Source: a virus. From it: a DNA stretch of 64,000 nucleotides. Below the pieces are notes generated by a model. It was not told where the DNA came from, did not search any database, and was given only the letters and a program-made list of their open reading frames with translations. This document shows positions 1-8,772 of this stretch, in pieces. Made by a program: the position numbers and the translations under genes. Each line of letters opens with the position of its first letter. Positions within the stretch are counted from its first letter, which is position 1. The stretch is taken from positions 1-64,000 of the IMG/VR virus record IMGVR_UViG_3300033144_003744; one strand, written 5' to 3'.

Positions 1-75
1 ATTTTATTGTGTTATTGGATTCATTTTATTAACGTTTTCTATGTTAGCTTATTATTTTAAAAGGAACAAATGGAT

Positions 76-600
76 TTAACCAATTAAATCCAAATGCATT
101 TGTTCAACTTCCAGAAGGGCTGCAAATACCATTTTTACTCTTGGTTCTGTGGCTTCTTCTAAATATTTTTTATAATTTACTATTGCATCAGCTTCGGCTA
201 TCATTGCAGTTCTTTTGTTTTCTTCATCTGTATTATTAAGTTTCATATATTTTACAGATTTTACTAATGATACATTTACATCATCTTTTATTTCTGAAGA
301 TAATGTAAAATGATGCCAGCTCTCATGTATTTTTAACATATAAAATATCTTGCTTAATTTACTAGACTGGTTCACTAATTTTGCACCTTCATAGAAATTA
401 CTTGCATGAGCTTCCTTTGTAAGAACAATTGATAAATTATCTCTGGAAATTTCAGTTAATTTATACTCTTCTATATCTATAACATCTTCTACTGGTTTAA
501 CATGTTCTTCAAAAGATCCACAGAAAGGACAGTTTGAAGGTCTTTCTCTTAGTATGTAGACTTGTCTGCATATTTCACATTTAAATATTATTTTTGTCAT
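76..600 (-). CDS. Rubrerythrin-like protein
   Basis: 174 residues. The N-terminus is a rubredoxin-like metal site with two CxxC pairs (CEIC near residue 8, CPFC near residue 24). The rest is helical and ends in an ExxxxxxY...E...H pattern like the ferritin-like di-iron domain of rubrerythrins, which remove peroxide in anaerobes. I chose the start at 600 because a GGTAAGTAAA ribosome binding site precedes it. The frame stays open upstream to an ATG at 711 and beyond, so a longer fused protein is possible. The family call rests on motifs only; the iron ligands are not all obvious. Confidence 0.6.
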   Translation of the reverse strand: MTKIIFKCEICRQVYILRERPSNCPFCGSFEEHVKPVEDVIDIEEYKLTEISRDNLSIVLTKEAHASNFYEGAKLVNQSSKLSKIFYMLKIHESWHHFTLSSEIKDDVNVSLVKSVKYMKLNNTDEENKRTAMIAEADAIVNYKKYLEEATEPRVKMVFAALLEVEQMHLDLIG

Positions 601-830
601 TTTACTTACCTTTATAATTATCTGGAAAATTGTTTCATTTTTTACTGCATTATTATTATAGATTTTCTTATACTCATCAAATAAATGATCATATCCATAT
701 TTATCAAACATTTCTTCGTGATGAGAAATTGTTTGTTGTATGGCATCATCTATTGTTTCCTGTGGAATATCTACTGTATAACCAGTTTTATAACCTCTAT
801 ATGTGAATGGTATATATATATTTCCTTTTT
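601..830 (-). other. In-frame open extension upstream of the rubrerythrin-like gene
   Basis: The rubrerythrin frame continues upstream without a stop to about position 828, and the translated stretch (including VDIPQETIDDAIQQTISHH) looks like real protein. It has an ATG at 711 but none at its 5' end, which lies after a GAGGTAAAAAAGG ribosome binding site and an AT dinucleotide tract. It may be a separate small gene fused in frame to its neighbour, a gene with a non-ATG start, or a 5' end altered by slippage in the AT tract. Confidence 0.35.
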
Positions 831-891
831 TACCTCAATTATTTATCTTTTAAGTTATATATTAGATTAATATAAAGCTACTCAATACGTT

Positions 892-1038
892 TTATTTTAA
901 ATTAGTTACATTACTACCATCAATAAATTCAGTAATAATACTTTCTAACTTAGCATATAAGTTTTCTTCTACTTCTACACCCAAATTCATTATGTGACTT
1001 CTTTCTCTTTCTGAATTGGATATTTTTATTTCAAACAT
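892..1038 (-). CDS. Small hypothetical protein (48 aa)
   Basis: A short acidic, probably helical protein beginning MFEIKISNSERERSH. It overlaps the 3' end of the upstream kinase gene by 8 bases, the tight packing typical of this strand. No family recognised. Confidence 0.5.
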   Translation of the reverse strand: MFEIKISNSERERSHIMNLGVEVEENLYAKLESIITEFIDGSNVTNLK

Positions 1039-1576
1039 TTTTATTACCCATTGTGTTTATTATTACTTCTATTATATCATTCATAAATTCTGGAGATGCA
1101 TCAAATGTATAATATGGCAACATATTAGATTCTAATAAATCAATTATATTGTTATCTAAACTTAATGATTCCTTTAGATTTTGTAATCTTCCTGCTGGTT
1201 CAAAAGCTTTAGTTCTATTTAAAACTATATTAAGATTATTCATGTCATCATATGTGTCAATAACTAAATTTTCAAATGATACGTGTGGAAGCTTTGATTC
1301 ATCAGCATATATTAATGTCAAAATAATTGGAGAATCAGTTAATATAATATCTACATTATCTTGTAATATATGTAATCTATGATATTGTTCTCCAAATATA
1401 TGTATTTGATCATCTAATACATCTATAGATCCTTCCCAAACTTTATCCTTTGCATATTCTCTAGCCATCTCACAATTATATCCAGCCCATTTTAGAAGAG
1501 CATAAGCATGGGCAGTCACTGTGGACTTACCCGTACCTGGACCTCCGTAAAAGTTTACTACTAATGTTTCAGTCAT
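1031..1576 (-). CDS. P-loop nucleotide kinase-like ATPase (AAA_28/NadR type)
   Basis: 181 residues. Walker A GGPGTGKST lies near residue 11, followed by REYAKD, DQIHIFGEQYHR and DSPI. This order of motifs is that of the AAA_28 group (NadR ribosyl-nicotinamide kinase C-domain and phage nucleotide kinases). In this nucleotide-metabolism neighbourhood a nucleoside or nucleotide kinase is the likely role, but the substrate cannot be read from the sequence. It overlaps its upstream neighbour by 8 bases, so the genes are probably translated together. Confidence 0.65.
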   Translation of the reverse strand: MTETLVVNFYGGPGTGKSTVTAHAYALLKWAGYNCEMAREYAKDKVWEGSIDVLDDQIHIFGEQYHRLHILQDNVDIILTDSPIILTLIYADESKLPHVSFENLVIDTYDDMNNLNIVLNRTKAFEPAGRLQNLKESLSLDNNIIDLLESNMLPYYTFDASPEFMNDIIEVIINTMGNKNV

Positions 1577-1748
1577 GATTTAAACTCTTATCTAATATAT
1601 CTACAGCAGCATCCATTCCGTCATAATAACCGTCTACACAACCATATTTATATACTGCTTCAAGTATTTCTAATATATTATTTCTATCTTGTAATGCCTG
1701 ATGATAAATTTCTTTATCATCATCCCAGTTTCCATTTGGTATTTTATT
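1569..1748 (-). CDS. Hypothetical protein (59 aa)
   Basis: Start chosen at the ATG at 1748, which has a GAGG motif inside the 3' end of the preceding gene; an ATG at 1790 is also in frame. Contains an acidic helical stretch and GCVDGYYDGMDAAVDIL near the C-terminus. No family recognised. Confidence 0.5.
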   Translation of the reverse strand, partial: NKIPNGNWDDDKEIYHQALQDRNNILEILEAVYKYGCVDGYYDGMDAAVDILDKSLNHD

Positions 1749-2100
1749 CATTGTTACATTCCTCACATTCCCAATATTCATTTTGTTCATTTAAAGTTTT
1801 AGGATCAGAACTATCTTCCTTTGTACCAAAGGCATAATAATATCCACCATTAATTATTTCTAATCCATTATCAATGGGTTCTCCTAATATTATATCAAGT
1901 TCTTTACCACAAATAACACAGAATCTTTTCATTAATTTTTCAATAGTTATTTTTACTTTATTACCTTCACCAATTTTTTCTAAAATAGATTCATAGTAGA
2001 CATCATTATCTGAATCTACATATAAAGTTTCTTCGGCACAACAATATCCACCATTACCTATTTCTCCACTAACTATTTTACCAATAAATTCATAATTCAT
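1744..2100 (-). CDS. Zinc-ribbon hypothetical protein (118 aa)
   Basis: Has CVICGKEL in the middle and CEECNNE at the very C-terminus, so a four-cysteine metal site is likely. The N-terminal part looks like beta strands. It lies directly downstream of nrdD. Function unknown. Confidence 0.55.
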   Translation of the reverse strand: MNYEFIGKIVSGEIGNGGYCCAEETLYVDSDNDVYYESILEKIGEGNKVKITIEKLMKRFCVICGKELDIILGEPIDNGLEIINGGYYYAFGTKEDSSDPKTLNEQNEYWECEECNNE

Positions 2101-2112
2101 TAATATCTTTTC

Positions 2113-3843
2113 CTAAGTTCTAAAAAATACCTTATCATCAAATTCCTGCTTCTTTCCTTTATTCCACTTCTTAGTTGGTCTGATATAGCCAACAACTCTA
2201 GAATATACCTCTGCTTCATCACAACATCCCTTACCAGCAGTTCTACCATGAGTATTACAAATACTATAAGAAGGACTCCAAGTAACATATGGTAATTGTG
2301 TATTTTCACATGTCTTTTTTATTAGTTCCTTTATACTATTAGTATTACCTAATTCACCAATATCAATATGAAAAACAGTTCCACCAGTAAAATTCTGCTG
2401 TAATAGATTTTGATGTTCTAATGCAGTAACTAAATCAATATCATAGTTCATTGGTATTAATGTAGAACCAGTATAATATACTTCATCCCCTTTACCTTGT
2501 GTAAAAATATCTGGATGTTTCTCTGAATCTATTTTTGCAAAACTATATGATGCTCCTTCTGCTGGTGTTGCTTCATAGTTAAATAAATGTCCAGTTTCAA
2601 CTTGGAATTGATATACTTTATTTTTAATATATTTAGAAACTTCATTACACCATTTTACATTTTCTATAATATCTTGTTCACAAAAATTCATTGAACATTC
2701 ATTCATTCCATTAATTCCCATTGTAAGGAAATAATTCTGGAATAATTTTTGACCAATGTATTCTGATATCATCGGGAAAAGACCATAATCCATACCTTGT
2801 TTAATGTATTCCTTTTTCTGTAAAAGATATTTCTTACCATCATTAAGCATTTGATCAAGTATTCTATAAAATTTTTTTTCATTACCATTACTAATATAAC
2901 CAATTCTTGGTAAATTTATAGTAAAAACGGCAAGACTTCCAGTATTTGATCCTATATTCCAAATGCCACCAGTTACTTTTTGGATTTCAGAAGTATCTAA
3001 TTTAAGTCTACAACACATACTAAGAGAATCATCCTCAGAAAGATCTGTTCCTATGTAATTTGAAAAATATGGACTACCCCATTTGGCTGCTAGGTCGAAA
3101 ATTTTAGTTTCAACTTCGCCGTTCCAATTAAAATCCTTTGTTATATTATAAGTTGGTAATGGAAACGTAAACATTTTTCCATTTCCAGGACCTTCTATCA
3201 TGATATCTAGAAATGCTTTATTAAACAAATCTATTTCATCTTGATAATCAGAATATGTTGTATTTACTAATGATTCTCCACCAATCATTGGAGTTAAATT
3301 TTCATAATATTTTGATGGCCTTAACCCAAACGTTAAATTAGAAAATACAGACTGAAATCCTGGACGTAACGAGAAACTTAAATTCCATATGAATTGCTGT
3401 AATTCTTGTTTTACTTCATCATACGTTAATTTATCTTGGTGAATATATGGGGCTAATAGTATATCTGGGTTAATCCATGCTTGTGCCCCTTGAAATTCTC
3501 CTGTCATTAAAAATGTAAAATTAGTCATCTGATCAATTGCAGTAGTAAAATGTTTTGGTGGTTTTGCCGCTACACTACCAACATTTATTAACCCCTTATG
3601 TAGTAATCTTAATAAATCATTTCCACTACAATATGGAGCATAAATACCACCACTTAAATCATGTAGGTAATATGATCCATCAATATGTTTTTTTCCTATT
3701 GTTCCTAATCTTTTTAATGCATCTTTCGCCATTACGGTTCCTGAAATATGTGATTGTAAACCAGATAAACTTTTTCCTGTATTAGCATTGGATTTTATGC
3801 GCCATGTTGATTCTTCTGTATATTCATTTATTATATTTGTCAT
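2113..3843 (-). CDS. nrdD: Anaerobic (class III) ribonucleoside-triphosphate reductase
   Basis: 576 residues. It makes dNTPs from NTPs using a glycyl radical under strictly anaerobic conditions. Visible motifs are HIDGSYYLHDL at the N-terminus, NQMTNFTF, NECSMNF with the active-site cysteine, PAEGASYSFAKID, and the C-terminal RVVGY loop holding the radical glycine (about residue 552) followed by WNKGK. A Cys/His cluster just before the loop (SICNTHG, GKGCC) is the expected structural zinc site. The protein is shorter than cellular NrdD and seems to lack the N-terminal ATP cone, as in some viral forms. No NrdG activase is recognisable in the window, so a host activase may be used. It overlaps the upstream HNH gene as ATGA. 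Confidence 0.92.
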   Translation of the reverse strand: MTNIINEYTEESTWRIKSNANTGKSLSGLQSHISGTVMAKDALKRLGTIGKKHIDGSYYLHDLSGGIYAPYCSGNDLLRLLHKGLINVGSVAAKPPKHFTTAIDQMTNFTFLMTGEFQGAQAWINPDILLAPYIHQDKLTYDEVKQELQQFIWNLSFSLRPGFQSVFSNLTFGLRPSKYYENLTPMIGGESLVNTTYSDYQDEIDLFNKAFLDIMIEGPGNGKMFTFPLPTYNITKDFNWNGEVETKIFDLAAKWGSPYFSNYIGTDLSEDDSLSMCCRLKLDTSEIQKVTGGIWNIGSNTGSLAVFTINLPRIGYISNGNEKKFYRILDQMLNDGKKYLLQKKEYIKQGMDYGLFPMISEYIGQKLFQNYFLTMGINGMNECSMNFCEQDIIENVKWCNEVSKYIKNKVYQFQVETGHLFNYEATPAEGASYSFAKIDSEKHPDIFTQGKGDEVYYTGSTLIPMNYDIDLVTALEHQNLLQQNFTGGTVFHIDIGELGNTNSIKELIKKTCENTQLPYVTWSPSYSICNTHGRTAGKGCCDEAEVYSRVVGYIRPTKKWNKGKKQEFDDKVFFRT

Positions 3844-4382
3844 TTAAATTCTCCATAATTCCATATATTTAGTTCACTTTCTATATTATATATTTTAATA
3901 TTAATACCTTTATAACATAATAATCTATTAAATAATTGTTCCCAATAATCACGATTAAAATTAACTTTAGAATTACAAGATCTGCATAAAGTTATAAGAT
4001 CTGGATCACAATTCTTTTTATCATAATGAATATGATGTACAGTTAATTTTTCACTGTTTAAATCTTGTTCCTTTTTACATAATTGACATTTATAATCATC
4101 TCTTTTTCTAATTTCGTCCTTTAATTTATTATTAAATTTAGAACAATATTTAATAAATGATATGCCACCCTGCCAATTGGGATGATTTTCTCCCGTCATT
4201 CTTTTTGAATTTTGTATTTTCCATTCATCAGTATGACTCTGTAAACCAACCTTGCCTTTATTCCATGGAATTCTTCCTTTACCACTTTTAGATATTACTT
4301 CTAATTGTTCTTTAGAATAAACATTAGTTTTACCCTTATTCCAAGGTATGTGACCCCTTTTAAATCTTCCATGTGGTTTCAT
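3840..4382 (-). CDS. HNH homing endonuclease with NUMOD3-like repeats
   Basis: 180 residues. The N-terminus has repeated GHIPWNKGK / GRIPWNKGK units of the NUMOD3 DNA-binding kind, then NHPNWQGG. The C-terminus is a canonical HNH domain: CQLCKK, LTVHHIHYDKKNC, then LITLCRSCNSK. It abuts nrdD, a usual target of free-standing homing endonucleases, and its stop overlaps the nrdD start. It is likely mobile and spreads by cutting nrdD alleles that lack it. Confidence 0.85.
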   Translation of the reverse strand: MKPHGRFKRGHIPWNKGKTNVYSKEQLEVISKSGKGRIPWNKGKVGLQSHTDEWKIQNSKRMTGENHPNWQGGISFIKYCSKFNNKLKDEIRKRDDYKCQLCKKEQDLNSEKLTVHHIHYDKKNCDPDLITLCRSCNSKVNFNRDYWEQLFNRLLCYKGINIKIYNIESELNIWNYGEFK

Positions 4383-4405
4383 TATTCTTCTCTAACTTTC
4401 ATATA

Positions 4406-4681
4406 TTACCAACCACCCACATGTTTAGTCATTTCTTTAGCTGGATCCCTTGGTACACGCCCAATACCTTCTGCCCCATCATAGGTAACACAAAAATAAA
4501 CCCAATCTCTTGACCATGCAAAAAATGGCCGTCCTTCTGGTGAACCAAATCCAGTATCAAATTCCTTAGATAAAACTCTCAATGCAGATTTTACTTTATT
4601 ACCAAGATACATTTTACCTTCTATGTTTATTGCTTCAAATTTATCATTATATTTTTCTAATTTATCTTTCCAATTTGTCAT
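4406..4681 (-). CDS. Hypothetical protein (91 aa)
   Basis: Starts MTNWKDKLEKYNDKFEAI and overlaps the end of the preceding gene by 4 bases. Contains FFAWSRDWVYFCVTYDGAEG, which looks like a compact beta-rich fold. No family recognised. Confidence 0.55.
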   Translation of the reverse strand: MTNWKDKLEKYNDKFEAINIEGKMYLGNKVKSALRVLSKEFDTGFGSPEGRPFFAWSRDWVYFCVTYDGAEGIGRVPRDPAKEMTKHVGGW

Positions 4682-4920
4682 TTTACACCCCATCTTTCAA
4701 AATTATCTCTAATCATTTGTTCTATTATCTCTAAATCTGTAATTTCATATATACATGGTACATTAGCTACTATACAATCTTTAGTGTCAAATGCTTGTTT
4801 CCATGTGATTATATATTTGTTATTTTTATAATCTATGCTTAAATCCTTTCTTGTATCAAACCATACATCATTTAATGGTTTAAAAAGTTTAATTAAACAT
4901 TTTATTTTTTCTGATGTCAT
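4678..4920 (-). CDS. Hypothetical protein (80 aa)
   Basis: Starts MTSEKIKCLIKLFKPL and ends in a helix plus NFERWGVK. It sits in a chain of overlapping genes between thymidylate synthase and nrdD. No family recognised. Confidence 0.55.
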   Translation of the reverse strand: MTSEKIKCLIKLFKPLNDVWFDTRKDLSIDYKNNKYIITWKQAFDTKDCIVANVPCIYEITDLEIIEQMIRDNFERWGVK

Positions 4921-5096
4921 AGTATACCACCAAATCCAAGTCCCATAAAAAATGTTAAAATATAATAAGTATAAAATTTCATAAAACTCATAGATACTTC
5001 CCTATCATTGAATATAATATCATTTTTAAAAATATTATGAAATATAAATAACCCTATTAATGAAATTAGAAAAATAATAACTGAAATATTTATCAT
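4917..5096 (-). CDS. Small membrane protein, two predicted TM segments (59 aa)
   Basis: Two hydrophobic segments, INISVIIFLISLIGLFIF and YTYYILTFFMGLGFGGIL, are joined by a polar loop. Start set at 5096, the ATG that overlaps the stop of the thymidylate synthase gene. Function unknown. Confidence 0.55.
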   Translation of the reverse strand: MINISVIIFLISLIGLFIFHNIFKNDIIFNDREVSMSFMKFYTYYILTFFMGLGFGGIL

Positions 5097-5806
5097 TATA
5101 CTAACCTCGCAATTTCCCAATCATTTTCGTTAATATGAGCCGAATTTACAAAATCTACTAATTTAACAATTTCGTAATCGTCTTTAAGAATTTTATTATA
5201 AACCATAAATACAAAACCTACTAAATTAGACATCCAGGCTGTATACATATCTCTACTTCTCCACATAAGATGAAGTTCAACCATTCCTCTTTTCTTGATT
5301 CCAAATTCATAGTCTGGTTTTTCTAAAACTCTTAACCAGATTCTTTGGGCACAAGGAGGTTCAATAGATTTATTATCAATTCTTGGTGTCCAAATTATTG
5401 CTTGTGCCCTTCTGTTACCTTTTCGTAATTCATTTCTCATATATTCTAACTGATTAAATGTATCTGTTAGAATCATATCAGAATAATCTGGAATAGTCTG
5501 ATAATTTATTAATCTGTCGTAGTATGTATATACAAATTCAGATTCTTTAACATTAAATTCATCTGTGAATTGAATTATATATTCAGAAAGATGTTTTTTA
5601 CCAGTGGGAAAATTTTTATGTAATTCTCTATTTTTAATTTGTTGTATGGCTTTACCAGTAAGAGTTATTTTTGAAGACATATCTTTGGATAACATACCTG
5701 TATCAGTACTGCCCACATAACCATTTTCCATACAAAATTTAACAGCTTGTTCCCAAGCCAATATAAAGTCATTAGATTTCAAAGTAAAGTCTGGTGGATA
5801 TAACAT
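5096..5806 (-). CDS. thyA: Archaeal-type thymidylate synthase (or dUMP/dCMP hydroxymethylase)
   Basis: 236 residues. Key motifs of the ThyA superfamily are RRAQAIIWTP, PPCAQRIWLRV with the nucleophilic cysteine at about residue 152, and RSRD (about 183-186) followed by a conserved Asn near 194. The length and pattern fit the divergent methanogen ThyA branch rather than the bacterial one. It would methylate or hydroxymethylate dUMP or dCMP with a folate-type or methanopterin-type carbon donor. Its neighbours, a MazG/Nmad1-like protein and an HD protein, leave open a role in making a modified base. Confidence 0.78.
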   Translation of the reverse strand: MLYPPDFTLKSNDFILAWEQAVKFCMENGYVGSTDTGMLSKDMSSKITLTGKAIQQIKNRELHKNFPTGKKHLSEYIIQFTDEFNVKESEFVYTYYDRLINYQTIPDYSDMILTDTFNQLEYMRNELRKGNRRAQAIIWTPRIDNKSIEPPCAQRIWLRVLEKPDYEFGIKKRGMVELHLMWRSRDMYTAWMSNLVGFVFMVYNKILKDDYEIVKLVDFVNSAHINENDWEIARLV

Positions 5807-6084
5807 TAATCTATCAACTCCTCAAATTCCAACCAATCGTTATTAATCATTAATAAAGCTACATATCCAAAAACATCAGATACATCATTCTTTCTTAATT
5901 CATTAGAATTTTGTATACGACTTAATTTATCATCAAGACGATTACATATTTGACTATCCGAATCTTGTTTACTAAATACATTGATTGGATATAGAGCAGA
6001 ATCACCATATCTTTTATTCTTTTCTATTAGAAATTCAGAGAAATTTTCAAAAAGTATTTTTATTTTAGTTTGTGTAGTTATCAT
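5806..6084 (-). CDS. MazG-like / Nmad1-type nucleotide pyrophosphohydrolase
   Basis: 92 residues. Pattern KNKRYGDSAL...FSK...ICNRLDDKLSRI...NDVSDVFGYVALL matches the small all-alpha family called DUF1599 or nucleotide-modification-associated domain 1, which includes phage dNTP pyrophosphohydrolases. The acidic residues E/D of LDDKLSRI and DVSDVFGY would bind metal. Its stop overlaps the thyA start, which argues for a joint role in dNTP pool control or base modification. Confidence 0.68.
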   Translation of the reverse strand: MITTQTKIKILFENFSEFLIEKNKRYGDSALYPINVFSKQDSDSQICNRLDDKLSRIQNSNELRKNDVSDVFGYVALLMINNDWLEFEELID

Positions 6085-6638
6085 AAATAATCAACCTGTA
6101 ATATTAATTCTTCTGATTCTAATTTTCTATATGATATAAATGGTTCATGTGTATTTGACCATAACTCAGCAAATTTTAGTAACATTTTAAATTCTACTGT
6201 AGTTTCAAAATTATCTTTATTTATAAATTTTGATAAATTCATTTCATTATTTAATAAATCATCAAAATTTACATTTTCATTCCATACCCAAAATTTATCT
6301 AAATCATAAATAAATGGAAAATTACCCTCATAATATGAAAATTTTAAATTGTGAAATAATCCATGTAATATACATTGTTCTAATGTGTATTTTTTATTTG
6401 CTATGAAATAATTTAAATCAACTAATATCTTTGTTACGTTCAAACTGTGCTCTAATAGTCCACCTTTATAATTACAATTAGCATGAGTTGTGGCCGGCAA
6501 ATCAAAAAATCCAGTATCATTAACTAAAAAATTAATGAACCCATCGGGATCATCAAATAATTTAGAAACTTGAGAGAAATAATCATAGAATTGATTTTCA
6601 AGTCTATCATGTCTCTCTATACTCATTGATGGTATCAT
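6081..6638 (-). CDS. Degenerate HD-domain protein
   Basis: 185 residues. GGLLEHSLNVTKIL and CILHGLFHNLKF correspond to the first His and HD motifs of HD phosphohydrolases, but the catalytic aspartate is an asparagine (HGLFHN). The fold is probably kept while metal-dependent catalysis is lost or changed. Phage relatives sit in nucleotide operons, as here between thyA/MazG-like and the next gene. Confidence 0.55.
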   Translation of the reverse strand: MIPSMSIERHDRLENQFYDYFSQVSKLFDDPDGFINFLVNDTGFFDLPATTHANCNYKGGLLEHSLNVTKILVDLNYFIANKKYTLEQCILHGLFHNLKFSYYEGNFPFIYDLDKFWVWNENVNFDDLLNNEMNLSKFINKDNFETTVEFKMLLKFAELWSNTHEPFISYRKLESEELILQVDYL

Positions 6639-6640
6639 TT

Positions 6641-6979
6641 TTATCCTAACATAGGATCATGGTGTGGCTCCTCATCCAATGGTTCAAACATGCTATTATA
6701 TAGATAATCAAAGAACTCTGTACCCTGCTTATTATGTGTAAGTTCTATCATCATAGACAAGGGTTTGCCACGCAACGTGTCTCTATTTTCGTCCAACATC
6801 AATACAATTGGAACCACTTCAGTTTCACTTGTCTTAATCTCATTACACATCCATCGATCTGCATCTATGGATTCCATATTACCATCATTATCCATAAATT
6901 TAACAGTAAACTTCTTCTGTTCTTTCGTCTCGCCACAAGTACACAATTTCTGTATTCCATCTAATTCTATATCGCTCAT
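6641..6979 (-). CDS. Hypothetical acidic protein (112 aa)
   Basis: Has CTCGETKEQ near the N-terminus and a single later Cys (WMCNEI). The C-terminus, DEEPHHDPMLG, is His- and acid-rich and could bind metal. Function unknown. Confidence 0.5.
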   Translation of the reverse strand: MSDIELDGIQKLCTCGETKEQKKFTVKFMDNDGNMESIDADRWMCNEIKTSETEVVPIVLMLDENRDTLRGKPLSMMIELTHNKQGTEFFDYLYNSMFEPLDEEPHHDPMLG

Positions 6980-7031
6980 TTTTTATATCTCCATTAACTC
7001 TTATTACGCTCTCTTAATATATAAATGCTTT

Positions 7032-7664
7032 CTATTTCTGTCGCATTGCTACAAATTTATTAGCTCTCTGTTTACCATAGCCGTCTATCTTTATTAGTTC
7101 CTTTGTATCCATATTGAATATTTCTTGTAATGTATTGGTCTTTAATAATTTTTTTGCTATCTTTGGATCAAAACATCGAGTAGCACATAATGTATTTATA
7201 TCATTTCTTTTATCTCTTTTTTTGAGAGATAATACTTCTTTTTTCTCCTGGAATGATTTAAAATATAATCCAGAAAGAAAGTTTGCAAAGGATATCTCGC
7301 TATCTAACCAGATAAAGCTCACATTTGAATAATTAGATATTACTTCACCAACTTTCGTAAAGAAAATCGGCATAGTTATTCCAGCTGTATACTGCCAGTT
7401 TATATCATCTATACTCCCATGTAATACTAACATCGCTCTGGGAAAACCCTCTGATAGATTATATATTATGTCTTCCATCTGGTCTTGTAAATGTCCACTT
7501 ATATCACTAGACAAAAAATCTTTAATTTCCTTACGTTCTATTATGTTGGTATTCCAAAGATAATCACCCACAGGTAAGTTTACTAATTCTATTGGAATAT
7601 TTCTTGAATATAATATTTCTAATATAGTTGTGTCTCTCTCACGGTAATCTATTAGCATTGACAT
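7032..7664 (-). CDS. ERCC4/XPF-family structure-specific nuclease with HhH domain
   Basis: 210 residues. The N-terminal nuclease domain has DYRERD, then LPVGDYLW and ERKEIKDFLSS, the VGDY...ERK signature of the XPF/Mus81 group. The C-terminal helix-hairpin-helix region (KIAKKLLKTNTLQEIF...IDGYGKQRANKF) binds DNA. It lacks a helicase domain, like the short archaeal XPF form, which works with PCNA; a PCNA is encoded about 10 kb away. Likely role: trimming flaps or branched replication and recombination intermediates. Confidence 0.82.
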   Translation of the reverse strand: MSMLIDYRERDTTILEILYSRNIPIELVNLPVGDYLWNTNIIERKEIKDFLSSDISGHLQDQMEDIIYNLSEGFPRAMLVLHGSIDDINWQYTAGITMPIFFTKVGEVISNYSNVSFIWLDSEISFANFLSGLYFKSFQEKKEVLSLKKRDKRNDINTLCATRCFDPKIAKKLLKTNTLQEIFNMDTKELIKIDGYGKQRANKFVAMRQK

Positions 7665-7676
7665 TTTTATACCACA

Positions 7677-7892
7677 TTAAGTTGAACCAGAAAAACCATC
7701 TACTTCTAAACTACATTCATATTCTACCCAATAATGTACATTAGTGAATCCAGTTTTATGAGCATTTTCTTTAACCCATTTAAATGCATCTTCGGGTGTT
7801 TTAAAACCACCACATTCACTATTATGACTATCATCAGGATAATATGAGTCTTCAACAATTCCTTTATATGTAATATCATTTTTATTGCACAT
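7677..7892 (-). CDS. Hypothetical protein (71 aa)
   Basis: Compact protein with GGFKTPEDAFKWVKENA and VHYWVEYECSLEVDG. The helix-strand order suggests a small alpha/beta fold. Function unknown. Confidence 0.5.
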   Translation of the reverse strand: MCNKNDITYKGIVEDSYYPDDSHNSECGGFKTPEDAFKWVKENAHKTGFTNVHYWVEYECSLEVDGFSGST

Positions 7893-7895
7893 TTT

Positions 7896-8228
7896 TTATA
7901 CCTTCACATATTCTGCATCTTCGTTATTCCATTCTTTCATTGAAACTCCATGGGTCACTTTCCACTGTTCCAAGGCTATCTCCCAACCAAGGCATTGCTT
8001 ATCAATGTAAACCCCGTCAGAAAAGATTCTAATAGGGTATAGCTGGCATTCTATTGGCTTCCTGTATCCTAACTTACACTTGTTCTTATTATTCAAAAAC
8101 TGGCACTTACCCTTAGCTGATATTTGAGGCGAATCTTCTTTATAAGTTCTTGCAAAGAGATATTCACCCGGAATGCCATGACAACATTTTGAACATTCTT
8201 TGCATATTTCTTCTGGTATTTTAATCAT
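7896..8228 (-). CDS. YkgJ-like cysteine cluster protein
   Basis: 110 residues from the ATG at 8228, which follows TTGGGAATATAAA. The motif CKECSKCCHG plus CQFLNNKNKCKLGYRKPIEC and CLGW is that of the YkgJ family of zinc- or iron-chelating domains. The biochemical role of the family is not defined. Confidence 0.65.
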   Translation of the reverse strand: MIKIPEEICKECSKCCHGIPGEYLFARTYKEDSPQISAKGKCQFLNNKNKCKLGYRKPIECQLYPIRIFSDGVYIDKQCLGWEIALEQWKVTHGVSMKEWNNEDAEYVKV

Positions 8229-8229
8229 T

Positions 8230-8406
8230 TTATATTCCCAATATAAATAAAATAATACCATTATATATCAATATTATTGTTATTGGTATTAAAGACCATA
8301 TATACTCTTTATCACTTATTGTTCTATATAAAAAATACATATTAAATAAATTTATTAAAATATAAGCCATAATAATTCCAAGTACTAATAATACAATTCC
8401 AATCAT
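8230..8406 (-). CDS. Small membrane protein (58 aa)
   Basis: Two hydrophobic segments (MIGIVLLVLGIIMAYILINL and PITIILIYNGIILFILG) around a short polar loop. The start follows GGTGATAAA. Function unknown. Confidence 0.5.
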   Translation of the reverse strand: MIGIVLLVLGIIMAYILINLFNMYFLYRTISDKEYIWSLIPITIILIYNGIILFILGI

Positions 8407-8415
8407 TTTATCACC

Positions 8416-8772
8416 TTACAATAATTTTAAATGGCCAAATATAACCTGATGTGATTGTTCATCAAGTGGTTCAACCGCCAATACAGTAAAACTATTTTTT
8501 GGTATTTGTGTTAATCCAAAATCTCTTACAACATAACACATTATATCTAGGTTATTTAGAATATTTATTATTTCAATCATTTCTTTTTCTGTAGATTTTA
8601 ACACAATTTTATGCATACCACTATCTATCCATACTTCACTACGTTCTTTCATATCTTCATGTAATGGACTATTAACATTACGCATATATAATGTTACACC
8701 GTGCCCTACCTGAGCAGCTATCTTTCCCTTTCTCATTTTAAGGTCTGTGTTTACTAAGAATGTTTGTATCAT
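8416..8772 (-). CDS. pth2: Peptidyl-tRNA hydrolase, archaeal/eukaryotic type
   Basis: 118 residues, the whole Pth2 domain. Signature features are the N-terminal LKMRKGKIAAQVGHG, then HKIVLKSTEKEM, VVRDFGLTQIP and NSFTVLAVEP. Pth2 releases tRNA from stalled peptidyl-tRNAs. A viral copy could recycle tRNA during fast translation or offset a host defence that damages tRNA. RNA ligase, RlaP and CCA-adding genes elsewhere in the window support a tRNA theme. Confidence 0.88.
   Translation of the reverse strand: MIQTFLVNTDLKMRKGKIAAQVGHGVTLYMRNVNSPLHEDMKERSEVWIDSGMHKIVLKSTEKEMIEIINILNNLDIMCYVVRDFGLTQIPKNSFTVLAVEPLDEQSHQVIFGHLKLL

Noticed and set aside
2100-2309. Minus-strand open frame with a hydrophobic start
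   Set aside because: It lies almost wholly inside nrdD in another frame; the nrdD motifs are unmistakable.
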